Shown piece by piece: positions 34,101-44,989 of a DNA stretch of 64,000 bases (position 1 is its first letter; each line of letters begins with the position of its first letter). The translations under genes were made by a program, and so were the position numbers. This DNA is from Calycina herbarum (Eukaryota; Ascomycota; Leotiomycetes; Helotiales; Pezizellaceae). The notes under the pieces were generated by a model. The model had not been told where the DNA came from, did no database searches, and worked only from the letters and a program-made list of their open reading frames with translations. Where the stretch lies: contig LLEY01000248.1 in assembly GCA_001414485.1 (NCBI GenBank), positions 1 through 64,000 on the forward strand, read 5' to 3'.

Positions 34101-35070
34101 TGCGAACCAGGAGACTTGTGATACGCTTCGGTTGGTATTTGCTGAAAATACTACATTGGAGGATCTTGATATTTCTGGAGAACACGCTCATTTGGAAGTT
34201 ACCCGCTTCGGAATCGGACTGAATCACGCTCTCACTGGCCTCAAGGAGAATACAACGCTGAAGGTTCTGCGGATTGAGTATCAAAATCTTGGAATGGAAG
34301 GTGCAAATACTCTTTCCTCGGTACTGGAAGAGAATAAGGGCCTCACTCATATTCATTGCGAGCACAACGACATCAACCTCCAGGGTTTCACTATTCTGGT
34401 CAACGCTTTAGCTACGAACTACACGGTGCTGGAATTTCCGTTCATGCATACAGAGCAGGATGCATCGATGAAGCGTCTCAGTCTCAGCATGAAGGATACT
34501 CGTAAGGAAGTCTCCAAGACGAAAAGCGAGCACCGTCCTTCGATTCGACGTACCTTGTCATCTTTTGGTGCCAGACCACCACAGCCTACGCGCGATTTAA
34601 CGCCCCAAGATGTCGATGCGGTAGTGAGGGTTCTTGCGGAGCGCTGGGATACCGAGATGAAGAGGATGGCCATGTTCCTGGAACGAAATCGGAATATCGC
34701 GAATGGGGTCGAGGGTTACGGACCAGGTGGAGAATTCAATGTCAGTGAGGAGGCGTTGAGACCTACGACTGCTATGTCCGATCGGGGGATCTTGGAGAGT
34801 GTTCTTAATAATACGACGCCAAGAGCGGATCTCCCAAATCCGGTGGATGAACATATGAGTGATAAGATGGAGGAGCTGGGGTTGGAAAATATCGTTGAGG
34901 GGGATGAGAATAGACCTGCAATTGTCCTGAGCGACGCCAGCAAGCTGGAGGATGAAGGCGAGAAACAGGTTGATTATGTTGGGAGGGATGGGGGGCAGTT
35001 GCCTACTTTCGGACATACGACGATGTTTGATCTTGATCCTAGTGGGGAGTTTTTTAAGATGGAGTCGTGA
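31188..35070 (+). CDS. PH-domain plus leucine-rich-repeat protein
   Basis: Six exons (31188-32395, 32463-32694, 32748-32991, 33038-33328, 33378-33691, 33739-35070) give 1206 aa. After a basic Ser-rich N terminus, a PH domain spans about 140-285 (VLYHGEVQTESGMFRKKREY, LVLTDTHLIRFKS, DPTDADLWLSSIRGAAQKA), broken by a Ser-rich insert. The middle part holds leucine-rich repeats of the ribonuclease-inhibitor type (LRVLQMDQCNLNGDHVALLM, TTLKVLRIEYQNLGMEGAN, TIRVLDLSKASLPY). The C-terminal 200 residues are charged and low in structure. The order PH then LRR recalls CARMIL-type actin regulators, but that is only a likeness of layout; the fungal function is unknown. Introns 1 and 2 use AAG acceptors, the others TAG. 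Confidence 0.85.
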
Positions 35071-36337
35071 CCCCTTTCACTTCTTTCTTTCGCGGGGTTC
35101 GGTTCTGAGGAGGTAATAGGGGTTTGGGGTTGACAAGTCATTTGCATTTAAAAGGAAGCGTGGGTTTTCCTTTTTTTTTCTTCTTTCGGTTTTTCCTGGT
35201 TGGATGAGTGGAATGAATAGCATCATCATTCGCCTCTTTCTAGGATTTGGGGGGCAACTGTTGTTAATTATCTTGCAACGCCTTTGTCCTTTGTTGGAGT
35301 ACTACTTTTTTGTGTTTTGTCAGTGTTGTCATTGCATTTTCATGGACTTTGGGATGGGATGGCGTTGGTAGAGGGGTGGGAATTTGAATTTGTTTTCTCT
35401 GTTCCTTCTTTTTGGCTTGTGGAAGGGGATAGGGGATAAGGGGAGCATTAGATTTGGGGAGGGGGAACGTATTAATGAGTTATGGATGGGGGGTGGCTTT
35501 CTCCCGTAGAAGAGGATGTGTTATTGCTCTGGAGGCAACTCCCTGAGATGGGGAGATGAATATTGTGGGTAGTGAACGTGCTGCACTGCCTGACTGAGGG
35601 GTTGATGAAGTAGATGAATGAGCTAAAAACATGGTACATAGAATCCTTGTTTTGTGGTTTTTTGGGTGTACTCGCTCTTGCTTGCTTTTCGTGAATTTTG
35701 TGTGATATGATGTGAGCAGATGATGTTTGGCTGCTGGGTCAACTTATGTGTTTGTGGATTTGCGATGGGGCTAGTCATAGCAGAGTCTTGGTTGTTGAAC
35801 ATCAACCAAAAGTACTTTAGGAGTATTGGAATGATTTTAGTATTAAAACTTTAACCCTTGGGGCGTAAGTTTGTTGAAATAACTCAGGTCTATTTAGGAT
35901 ATTTTTGTTAAATAAATGTTGATCGGATAAATACTTGTACTCTAGACTTTTTTTTTCAAAACAATCGGAACTTTCATTAATTAATTTGAATAATCTAAAT
36001 ACTTTTATACAATATGATTTAATAGCTTAACTTACTGGAATTGCTTCTTTGATAGGATATAGTAGTAACTTGATTAAACAATTCCGTAAAGATGTCTTCC
36101 TCGCTCTTGAAGTCCCTCTGAGCCTGATAAGGTGAATCCCTTTAATAGCCGCAGTAAGAAGGGTTTGTTGCACTTTTTTTTTCCATCTTTGGGATTTCGA
36201 AAATGCTTGGATATGAGGGTAAAAAGATGGGTTCAAACAAGAAAGGTCCGTTCTCCACTGCCCCACCCCACCCACAAAATATCTTTAAAGTTTTGATTAA
36301 CACTGCTTCTTCTCCGTCAAAGCAGCAAGCAATAACT
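35071..36337. other. Intergenic stretch
   Basis: The first 450 bp are G/T-rich on the plus strand, then AT-rich sequence up to the tRNA. No gene recognised. Confidence 0.5.
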
Positions 36338-36434
36338 GGGGAATTGGTTTAGTGGTATAATGTTCCCTTAGCATGTTCTCTTCATGAGACTTTCTACTTG
36401 GGAGAGGTCGCGAGTTCGATTCTTGCATTCTCCA
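36338..36434 (+). tRNA. tRNA-Ala(AGC) with a canonical intron
   Basis: The acceptor GGGGAAT pairs with ATTCTCC, including the G3.U70 pair that marks alanine tRNAs. The anticodon stem TTCCC / GGGAG holds the loop TTAGCAT with anticodon AGC, split after position 37 by an intron of about 25 nt. The T arm GCGAG-TTCGATT-CTTGC is complete, and A434 is the discriminator. The intron position is the normal eukaryotic one, in contrast to the tRNA-Arg at 708-830. Confidence 0.92.
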
Positions 36435-36736
36435 TAAGATTATATTTTTGCACTATGTCCCTTCGAAGCGGGGTTCTCTTTTGTCTCTTTTTTGTCTTTG
36501 GATCTTTGTTTAAACAGCTTTGAATTAATGAGTAATACAATGGTAAAGAACCCCTTATACCCAGCCACACAACCAAGTACCTCGAAGTGTTTGATTTCCT
36601 CATTTCTAGGGCAAGCCTTTCTTCCCTCGACACCAAATACCCTTCTCAAGGGCATTTAGATCCCGGCTCGCAAACCCCCTCAATAAAAACACTATCGATA
36701 GACCATCCTGCCACACCATTGATGATAATCTCCGGA
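36435..36736. other. Short intergenic stretch
   Basis: Apart from the tRNA terminator, nothing is seen before the 3' end of the small secreted-protein gene. Confidence 0.5.
36445..36449 (+). terminator. Pol III terminator of tRNA-Ala
   Basis: Run of five T, 11 nt after the tRNA end. Confidence 0.7.
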
Positions 36737-37030
36737 CTACGTCCTCCCCACCCAGAGACTTTGATTTGGGAAACGGGAGGGGCTCTTGCAGCGACTGCCC
36801 ATTTTATCATTCATGTAAGCAATCACAGCGTTGATACTGTCTTGATTGCTGCCTTCTGCAGCGTTGGGAGCTGCACAGGCGTTGTATTTTCCGGCCGAGC
36901 CGTTTGATGCTGGTGCACAGCTTGCTCTGGTTTTGAGCATGTTGTGATTTGGACTGCTTCCGGGTGCGGGCACAGCCATAGTATTGATGGCTAGGAGAGA
37001 AAACGTGCCGAGGAGGTTGGTGAATTGCAT
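36737..37030 (-). CDS. Small secreted protein
   Basis: 97 aa from ATG 37030. It has a clear signal peptide (MQFTNLLGTFSLLAINTMAV) with likely cleavage near Ala-Val-Pro-Ala, followed by a short Pro/Ser/Asn-rich mature part with only a few cysteines. A DNA-binding or enzyme motif is not visible. The end (RFPNQSLWVGRT) could be read-through of an intron, so the C terminus is uncertain. Such proteins are often effectors or cell-surface peptides, but function is not known here. Confidence 0.6.
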   Translation of the reverse strand: MQFTNLLGTFSLLAINTMAVPAPGSSPNHNMLKTRASCAPASNGSAGKYNACAAPNAAEGSNQDSINAVIAYMNDKMGSRCKSPSRFPNQSLWVGRT

Positions 37031-39049
37031 TTTGGATTTTGGAGTTTTTTTGAACGAGTTGAAAAAGTAGAGTGGGTGAAAAGTGTGTTTACGTGATTGA
37101 TTGGTATGGTGAAGAAGGTAATAGTGATAGAGAGGATTGTTCTTCTTCTTCTTCGGCAGTACAACGCTCTTTAAGTACTGGAGGAGATGCGGCGAAGCTG
37201 TCTACATTTTTACTCTTCAGAGTATAATAAATACATCCATGCTTGTAGACAAAATCATCAAAGGTTCATGTATAGTATACCCTTACTTGACCAAAAAAAG
37301 GCCCAAAAACAAGTCGTATATTAAAAGCACTTCGCCTCGTGATTGGCTACATCGCATATGGTCACAACAAGGGCATTACTTGACTTAATCTATCTTCTAT
37401 TTCGTACTCGGTACTCGGTACTCATTGGGGCTGAAGTCTTCCACTGGATTCAGAAGTGATTGTCCACCCTACGTAGTGTATACAAGCAACACTTCGTCTT
37501 AAAAAAAGTACGGACGATTACTTCGTCCCAAGCGACAGCTGGAGCTGGGGTACTTGAGGGGGGAAACTTCATATTCATTCTCCTGGGACGAAGAACAAGC
37601 TTTCCATGCATTCAAACAAATGAGGCGAGGTGTTTCAATAACAGAACATCACATGTACTTGCATAGTGTCTGAAATAGACCTGTTTCATAAAGGATACGC
37701 CCCAGACTTTGTTTCTTGAGAAACGGATAGTTCGTATCCATCGGACCGTCAGTTCTCATTCGGCAATGAGCCCTAGTAGTTTTTGTTACTCAACTCACCT
37801 CAAGAGGGAAAAGATAACTTTCGATATCCTCTAACGATCAGGTCCAAGATTAAAAAAGGAAGTGAGAGTACTAGTTACATTTGATTGTTCGTCGTAAACT
37901 CGTTGAATTAATGGAACAATTAAAATAAAATATAAGACTTACGCAATCAGAATTGTCAACCATTAAAAATTTACCTAATAATTCCCGGATAATAAATATA
38001 GTAAACAGAGGGAAGTGAGTGGCGCAAACCAACCTGTAATCATCCAATCAAAACCACCAACCACCATTCACGTGATAAGATTTCCTAATTAATCAACCTG
38101 CATATTTTGTTGCACATCGCAATTTATGTTGTCTCTGCGTTGTCTATCAATGAGCATAGGCAACTCAACGTCAGTCACTTCACCGTGTCCCAACGGAAAT
38201 TACAACCCCGATTTTCTGAAAGTTGCCAGACTTGGCAAATTTTAAGTTTCTAAATCTAGTATGATTTATTCCATATTTCTTCGATTTTCTTGAACCTGAA
38301 TACCTTTTGAAAAACACGGAAAAGGTGTTGCGTTTAAATGTATTGGAGCGATGGAATCAGCGGATTTTAGTAGAACAGCTTCATAAGAATTACAGCAAAA
38401 ACTGTAAAAATCAATAAGAAATTTGGGAAGATTGATCAGCTGCTAATTAATACTGTTTTTTTTTGAGGCTCACGGGCTTTTTAGGTTTCCGGTTGTGGTT
38501 GTGGTTATATTGAAGTTTTGTTGTGACTGCATCTCAAAATCTGCTGCTTCATCCCGGCAGAGCGCAAATGTTGTTCAAGAATCAAGTCTCAAGCTCTTCT
38601 CGAACAATACTTTCAAAATATCCCAGACGTCACGTATAATCGAGGTGAAAGTAGTTGTTCGCCTTACAAGACAAGGGATCTGATACTCGGTGATTAAAAA
38701 AGAAAACCACAGAATTTCGAAATCACTTGAACAAACATTTCTTCCATCATTTTCTCAAGTTCATTTCTCATAATGTAAACCGACTTTTCATTTGTTTCAA
38801 GAGCGTTATCATTCCCAGGGCTATCTTCGCTCCATTCCCCCATCCATTCATCTCAGCCATCACCTGATCATACAAACAAACAAACTCCATAATTCCCATC
38901 CTCATTACCCATAGGTATACAACAGATTGCAATGCGCACTTAGCAGAAATCAGCTTTTCACATCACTGCTCAAGAATCTTATTCGAGTTTTGGAATCCCC
39001 TCTGGCTGACCGGCATGCTTTGGTATTCTTCATTGCTCTCATGTCGCTA
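37031..39049. other. Long AT-rich intergenic stretch
   Basis: About 2 kb. It contains three near-tandem GTACTCG units (37404-37423) and a short frame at 37563-37671 that faintly resembles a retrotransposon fragment (rejected as evidence). No gene recognised. Confidence 0.5.
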
Positions 39050-40969
39050 TTAAAAAGGATCCGAGTCGTCACTACTGCTGCTGGAACTGATTGAAATAGG
39101 ACCCTTTCGTGTTTTGAAGGCTGACTCCATGGCCAGATGTGTTCTCTTGCGCTGGTAGCTTTCTGGTTCATCTTCATCCTCCTCGTCGTCATCATCGTCC
39201 CGGACGAAAGCACTCTTTGGAGGTGCCTTGTACCTGTGAGGCTGGTTGGTGGCAGTTGGTGTCTTCGATTGAGATCGGCTTTTCGCCCCGAGTGCTTTGG
39301 AAGAGGCTTGACTGTTAGTTACAGGAGTCTTGGGTTGTCTGCTGTTCGGTCCTGGAGTGCGAGATGACGATTTCGTATTACTTCTTGGGGTACTGGCTGC
39401 AGGTTTGCTCTTTTGGGGAGGCAAGATTGGGGCTGGGTTTTTATTCTTTGGTTTTGGCGTGGGTTGTTGTGTGCTCTTGGACTCTTCGCGTTGTTTCTTC
39501 TTCTGCTTCAGTCGAAACTCGGCGACAGCGTCTGCGGCGACATGTTCCTCTGGCTCCCATGAATTGTCCCATTCTGTCCCAGGTGCCGCAGCCCATTTGA
39601 TCAAATAGTGAAGCCTTGGTATTCCATGGTCATCGAGTAGCGTTTCGTCTTCATCCAATATCGCCTCAACCTCCCATTCAATTCCGGATAGCTCTTGGTC
39701 TTTTTCTTCTTCTTCTTCATCTTCTACCGCAGCTTTCTTTGGGCGCAGTTCCTTCACCACTATTGCATCGTCTGAGGTGAGTTCCTCGCCCTCCTCCTCC
39801 TCCTCCTCCTCCTCCTCGACAGCCTTCTTCGTGAACGGATTTTGAATGTGCTTGAGTGCAGCATCTCTTTTTGACGTGGCTTTAAACATTGAAGGCGGAA
39901 CAAAGGGGTATTTGTCTCTGATGGAATGCTCCACTGATGAAACACGAGTTCCCTTCTCTTTCTCTAGTTTCTCGTACTCCTTCCGAAAAACGAGGCTGGA
40001 ACTGGTTGCAACGGGGTATCTTGGCGAGAAGAGGGGACTTTTACCAGGTTGGTTCCGACTGACACTCGCTGGTATAGCAGGAGCCCGCTTGGAAGCAGAA
40101 GCATCGCGCTTGGGGGTAAAAGCATCCCCCTTTGGGGTAGAAGCAGTCCGCTTGGGAGTAGAACCAGCTCTTTTGGGTGTAGATGCAACGGAAGATCTAG
40201 GCCGGTGAAGGGGTGTTTTGAAGGGGCCGTATGTACGAAGTCCATTCAGTTGCCTCTCAATGGCTGCATCCTCATCGTCGTCGTCGTCGTCCAGATCTGC
40301 CTCATCGGCGGTGTCGGTATCAGGCTCATTGTTTTTGACAGGCGTCGTGAGAGATGGCCCCTTTGGTCTCTTGTGGGTGGTTGTTGGCGAAGTAAATACA
40401 GGCTCTTCTTCAACAACGGATTTCCTCTTTCTAGCGGGGCCAGCAAGAGCAGCAGTCACAGCGGCATTTGATGAGAGGCGGCGTTTCGAGTGAGGCTCAA
40501 TCTCAATATTGTGTCGTTTGCGCGCCACCCTCTTTGGAATTCCGTTTGTTGCACGTGATTTTGTTGCCTTCAATCTCTTTACATTTCGTTCAGCCTCTTG
40601 CTCTCGTATGAACTCCTCTTGCTCCCTTTGACGACGATCAGGTCCTTCGAGCTCCCACTTCTCCAATGTCCTCTGCGACACCCAGTCCAGTATGTTTTGC
40701 GGTCTCACGCTGACGCGCAGGCCAGGTTTGCTGGGATCACAAACTTGGTAGACCCAGCCACCACTGTTTGACCCAAGCTGGATCTCGGCTTCGATCAGCA
40801 TAACTTTATCGTGAGGCGGCATTATGGAGATTGGCTGTGAGGGTGGTCCTGAATTTGGGATGTAGACGGGACGTTCCGCAATGACAAAGTCGAAATATGA
40901 GTGTTTTATTGCGTTGGGTCTCTCTCCGTTCAGATCGGGATTGGAAGGGTCATCATGAAAGTCAGTCAT
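39050..40969 (-). CDS. Chromodomain protein
   Basis: 639 aa in one exon, starting at ATG 40969; the frame is open further upstream but lacks an earlier ATG. The chromodomain lies near residues 425-480 (WEVEAILDEDETLLDDHG, LHYLIKWAAAPGTEW, NSWEPEEHV), with an unusually long loop; it should read methylated histone tails. The N-terminal 120 residues form a separate conserved region (YVYIPN-like RPVYIPNSGPPSQP, WVYQVCDPSKPGLRVSVRPQ). In between lies a low-complexity part with repeated S/T-P-K-R units near 250-300 (TPKRAGSTPKRTASTPKG) and acidic runs. The C terminus ends in a Ser/Asp run. The gene is head to head with PAM17 (about 630 bp between starts). The role is probably chromatin; partners unknown. 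Confidence 0.85.
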   Translation of the reverse strand: MTDFHDDPSNPDLNGERPNAIKHSYFDFVIAERPVYIPNSGPPSQPISIMPPHDKVMLIEAEIQLGSNSGGWVYQVCDPSKPGLRVSVRPQNILDWVSQRTLEKWELEGPDRRQREQEEFIREQEAERNVKRLKATKSRATNGIPKRVARKRHNIEIEPHSKRRLSSNAAVTAALAGPARKRKSVVEEEPVFTSPTTTHKRPKGPSLTTPVKNNEPDTDTADEADLDDDDDDEDAAIERQLNGLRTYGPFKTPLHRPRSSVASTPKRAGSTPKRTASTPKGDAFTPKRDASASKRAPAIPASVSRNQPGKSPLFSPRYPVATSSSLVFRKEYEKLEKEKGTRVSSVEHSIRDKYPFVPPSMFKATSKRDAALKHIQNPFTKKAVEEEEEEEEEGEELTSDDAIVVKELRPKKAAVEDEEEEEKDQELSGIEWEVEAILDEDETLLDDHGIPRLHYLIKWAAAPGTEWDNSWEPEEHVAADAVAEFRLKQKKKQREESKSTQQPTPKPKNKNPAPILPPQKSKPAASTPRSNTKSSSRTPGPNSRQPKTPVTNSQASSKALGAKSRSQSKTPTATNQPHRYKAPPKSAFVRDDDDDEEDEDEPESYQRKRTHLAMESAFKTRKGPISISSSSSSDDSDPF

Positions 40970-41601
40970 GATTTCGTTTGAAGTGTGAGGAGTTGAGTAA
41001 CGCTGTGAGCGTGGTGGGCGCAACTCACTAGAGCTTATGCAAGTTGCCAGGTACTTTATCGGGCCTAAGATGCCGTCGCGTCACGTGGCAGAAATTGAAA
41101 TGGCTAGATCGATCTAGAAAGCATAACTTTCTTAACTTTTCGAGTTGAAGGTGAGGCTGAAAGCGCTTCAAAAGGTGTAAAGATCGAGAGAAAAACTCGA
41201 AGTGCTTGTAGTCACCTTCCAATTCCTCTGGTGAGATCTTGTTAGTCGTGGAGACTGATACGAGAACTCAAGTATATGGCGACGTATCCACGAAGAGGAT
41301 TGGAAAGAGCATGATGTGAAGTGAAAAGAGTTGAAGTTGGAAAGAATCAAAGAACGAGTAGGTAAGAATGGAAGTGAGCGGGAAGATAATTCCATGGAGG
41401 AGTTATAAGGTATTCTTTAGTGACCCATATATCGACTCTCTGATTGGCTAGCGCAATCAGACGCCACCACCCACTCCATCATCGAATGGCAGCTCCCGTC
41501 TCCACTTGCCTGCAAGCTCTTTAGCTCTAGCAGCCATCAACCTCAAGCGAATATCTTCACATCAACACCAAATTCCACCTAGGAACACCACCACCACCAC
41601 A
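40970..41601. promoter_or_regulatory. Divergent promoter region, chromodomain gene and PAM17
   Basis: 632 bp between opposed start codons. No gene seen. Confidence 0.4.
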
Positions 41602-42393
41602 ATGCTGTACACAGCACCAACCATCCGTACCGCAGCACTCAGCTGCCGCATCCAGCCCTCACTCCTCATCCCAAACTCCTACCACACAACATCATCCGTC
41701 TCCCCGCTCGCCGTACAAGATACCTCCTCCACCAAAGTCTCAAGACGAGTCCCCATCGCAAAACGTCACATATCATTCAAGAAACCCAGCATCACCTCTC
41801 CCACAATAAGACACGCCTCCTTCGCCACCACAACCTCGCCATCCTCTTCACCATCCGCACCAACAGAACAAACACCCCCGGAGCATTTAGACTGGAACAA
41901 CTTCTTCAAGCTCCGTAAGAAGCGTCGCTGGTACCAACTCGGCTCCTCAATCGGCAGCAGCGCCAATGCCTTCATCCTAGGTGCCCAGGTCCTCACACAG
42001 ACCGACATGGATAAACTCTCTTCACAGATTCCTCTCGATCCGTTTGTTTCGTTTGGACTGTTTACTTTTGCATGTGGTGGACTGGGATGGTTGGCGGGTC
42101 CGTTCGTGGGGACGGCGGCCTTCAATTGGAGGAATAAGAAGTATAGACGCCAGATGGATGAGAAGGAGAAGGAGTTTTATGCTAGGATTAAGAGGTGGAG
42201 GGTTGATCCTAGTACGAGTTCTATGGCGAATCCTGTTCCTGGTATGTTATATCTTGAATTGAAGCAATATATTGAGGAAGAAGCTAACGGGATATTAGAT
42301 TACTATGGAGAAAAGATTGGAAGTGTAGCCGATTACCGACAATGGCTTAAGGACCAGCGAGCATTCAACCGGAAACGAAAAACACACATTTGA
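41602..42393 (+). CDS. PAM17: Presequence translocase motor subunit Pam17, mitochondrial
   Basis: Two exons (41602-42241, 42299-42393) give 244 aa. Pam17 is an inner-membrane part of the import motor on the matrix side of the TIM23 complex. It has a long basic, hydroxylated mitochondrial leader (residues 1-90), the conserved entry [19 protein letters not shown], two membrane helices ([16 protein letters not shown] and [20 protein letters not shown]), and the matrix tail [33 protein letters not shown]. The intron is 57 nt, a multiple of three without a stop, so it could be missed; removing it restores the conserved NPVPDYYGE join. Confidence 0.95.
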   Translation: [263 protein letters not shown]

Positions 42394-42647
42394 AAAGGGA
42401 ATTTATGGCTGGCTGTGGGATATGATTGCTGTGCGAATATGAGGATAATAGGAGGACATCATGTCCATCGACTTTACGCAAAACACATTTCTTTTGTTAG
42501 GGAAAGGGAATTGATACCGTATGCTAGGATATGCTACAGAACAAAACTCGGCGTTTTTATGTGAACACTCTCCCAAATGTATTGCTGGCCCGATCCGTAT
42601 ACAAAGAATACCAAATCCCAACTTCTACTACAGTATCCTAAACGTCT

Positions 42648-44149
42648 TCAGTACTCCGGCCATGAATCATCTACTTGCTCTTTCCAGGATTTCAATCCTC
42701 CCTTTATGTCTTTGATTTCTCGAGTTCCCAATCCGCTTTCCTTCAGCTTTCTCGTCACAACCTGGCTATCATTTCCAAGTCTACATACCACATAAATAGA
42801 TGAGTCCGAAGCAAAATTCTCAGGTAACCATGATGGCTGCTCTCCCTCTTGAGCTAAAGGCCGACCACCTTGAAATGTCGAAAAAGGGACATTGATCGAC
42901 CCCTCTAAACTGCAAATATCAAACTGCACCTTTTCCCTAACATCAAGCAAAACATGTCCCTTCTCTCCCCTCCTCAACTCCTCATACTCCTTTGCCTCAA
43001 TCCTCTCTTCTGGCTGCAAAATACTGACGGGAGCCGTGAGACCGCAGAAAAACGCGTAATCCATATCCGGCAAATTCTTCAATGTTAACTCGGCGTTTTC
43101 AGAGCAAGCAACACATTTCGGACTCCTAGCCCTCATTCTCAAGCTTCGGAATTGCGGGGTCCCGTTGGCGGAGAAGAGGAGCATACTACTCGCCACCTTT
43201 TCCTTATCCCCATCTCCTTTTAGTCTTCCAGTGACAATGAGTTTTATCGCTTCTAAAGCTTGTAAGACGCCCATTACCCCCACAACAGGCCCGAGGATTC
43301 CGCCATCTCCACAACTTACCACGATATCTGCAGGTGGTGGTTTAGGGAATACGCAGCGGTAACAGGGACCTCCTTTTGGATTTCCTGGGGGAAGAGGGGG
43401 AGAGTTTAGGACTATTAATTGGCCGTCTGTTCGTAGGGCGGAGGCGGAGACGAGGGGTTTGGAGAGGAGGACGCAGGTGTCTGAGATGAGGTAGCGGGAG
43501 GTTGGGTGGTCGGTGCAGTCTAGTACTAGATTATACTTGGAGACTATCTCTTCTGCGTTTTGGGGTGTGAGGTGGGTGTCGTAGGCTACATAATTGAGGT
43601 TTGGGTTTAGTCTGTGAGATGTTAGCAGCTATGGGGCTTGGGGAGGAGAGGAAATACGATTTTAGATATGAGACCACGCTATCGACTTTTTTCTGCCCAA
43701 CTGTTGAGGTGTTGTGTAGGATTTGACGATGGAGATTTGAGGTTTCTACAACGTCTCCGTCTACTATTCCTATTGTTCCTACGCCTGCTCCGGCGAGGTA
43801 GGCTGAGGAGGGACAACCGAGGCCTCCTGCTCCGATTATGAGGATGGATGCGGTTTTAAGTCGTAATTGTCCTGTTTAGAAATTAGCAACTTCACACAAG
43901 CAAAGATTTTGAAGTAAGAGAAATACCTTGGATCCCAATATTAGGAACAATCATCTGTCTCCCATATCTCTTGTACTCCTCTGCAGATAACGGCCATTTC
44001 GCTTGACTCACGGGGACCTCAGGAATTTCTTCCTTTTTTGTGGACTTTTCTGCGATGGAAGAAAGTTGTTGTTTCAAGCTCTTGAGACGTTTTTCAGTGG
44101 CTGTGATTTGCAATCGTAAAGATGCGGCGATTGTGTTTGCTGATTCCAT
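42648..44149 (-). CDS. UBA4: Adenylyltransferase and sulfurtransferase Uba4
   Basis: Three exons (44149-43927, 43871-43658, 43611-42648) give 466 aa. Uba4 activates Urm1 by adenylation and thiocarboxylation for tRNA wobble-uridine thiolation and protein urmylation. Seen: an N-terminal coiled helix; an E1-like domain with [19 protein letters not shown] (ATP site) and [16 protein letters not shown] around the E1 cysteine; a zinc site of two pairs, PCYRC and KCVAC; and a C-terminal rhodanese domain with its sulfur-carrying Cys in [10 protein letters not shown]. The last residues [14 protein letters not shown] complete the rhodanese. The gene is head to head with SLX9 with only 243 bp between starts, and convergent with PAM17. 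Confidence 0.95.
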
Positions 44150-44392
44150 GCTTGGTGGGATGAAGTTACTTTGGCTTCGTGGTGGGGTTTGTGAAAGTTG
44201 TGCAAATTATATTTCCGGGGTATAACCTAGACTTCGGTTGACCTTCCCCAGATTTTCATTGTCTTGCGACCGCAACATCGTTACCACACCAACCTTGGAC
44301 CGTCTCATTCGACTCAACATACACTCCATCATCATTAATCTCAATCGCATATCTCCATACCCCAAAGCACAACTACCTTGACCTACACAATC

Positions 44393-44989
44393 ATGGTAAG
44401 CCCCCTCCCCCAATTCAATCCCCCTCCAAAACTAACCACTCTCTCCAAGGCCCCAACAGCACCCAAAAAACGGCCCTCAATCCGCACCAAAACCTCTACC
44501 TCAAAACCCCGTTCAGGCTCAGGCCTCATCGCCCGTCCAAACGAACCCACCACATCCTCCTCCTTCGCAAACACAAAAAAAGACAAGCGCATAATAAAAT
44601 CCTCTTCTTTCCTAAACCGCATCGAGAAATCATCCACGAAGAAACCTTTAAAACGCCGGCGTCCATCGAAGAAATTAGTTACCACATTAGAATCGCTAGG
44701 CGATGCACTCCCCTCCCTCGTCAATTCAGAAAACGGAACAGGGAAGAAGGTGGAGGGGAAGATAGAGATGAAGAGTTTGATGTCGGGGAAGGGGAGTATG
44801 AAGAGGAGGGGGAAGGTGGAGGCTGCTGAGAGGGAGAGATTTGGGAGGAATTTGGCGCAGTTGATGGGGAAGCAGGATGTTCTTGCGAAGGCACCGGGGG
44901 GGGAGAGTGGTGCTGCTAGGTTTAAGGCGTTGAGGAATTGGATTGGACAGACTATGGAGAAGGAGGAGGCTTTTGAGGAGAAGAAATGA
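44393..44989 (+). CDS. SLX9: Ribosome biogenesis protein Slx9
   Basis: Two exons (44393-44395, 44450-44989) give 180 aa. Slx9 joins the 90S/pre-40S particle and helps pre-rRNA processing and export. Family marks are the start MAPTAPKKRPSIRTK, a middle basic stretch (KKPLKRRRPSKKLVTTLES), the helix ERERFGRNLAQLMGK and the end ARFKALRNWIGQTMEKE. The intron follows directly after the start codon (ATG|GTAAGC...CTCCAAG|GCC). Without it the protein would open with an unconserved VSPLPQFN stretch, so the AAG acceptor is well supported. Promoter shared with UBA4. Confidence 0.88.
   Translation: MVSPLPQFNPPPKLTTLSKAPTAPKKRPSIRTKTSTSKPRSGSGLIARPNEPTTSSSFANTKKDKRIIKSSSFLNRIEKSSTKKPLKRRRPSKKLVTTLESLGDALPSLVNSENGTGKKVEGKIEMKSLMSGKGSMKRRGKVEAAERERFGRNLAQLMGKQDVLAKAPGGESGAARFKALRNWIGQTMEKEEAFEEKK

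Noticed and set aside
37563..37671. Short frame with SFSWDEEQAFHAFKQM, faintly like the Gypsy reverse-transcriptase/RNase H border
   Set aside because: Only about 15 residues, no flanking RT motifs and a stop soon after; too weak to call.
40970..41023. Start of the chromodomain protein at 41023
   Set aside because: The codon there is TTG; the first in-frame ATG is at 40969.
41506..41601. Upstream extension of PAM17 in the same frame
   Set aside because: The ATG at 41602 gives a normal mitochondrial leader; the extension overlaps probable leader sequence.
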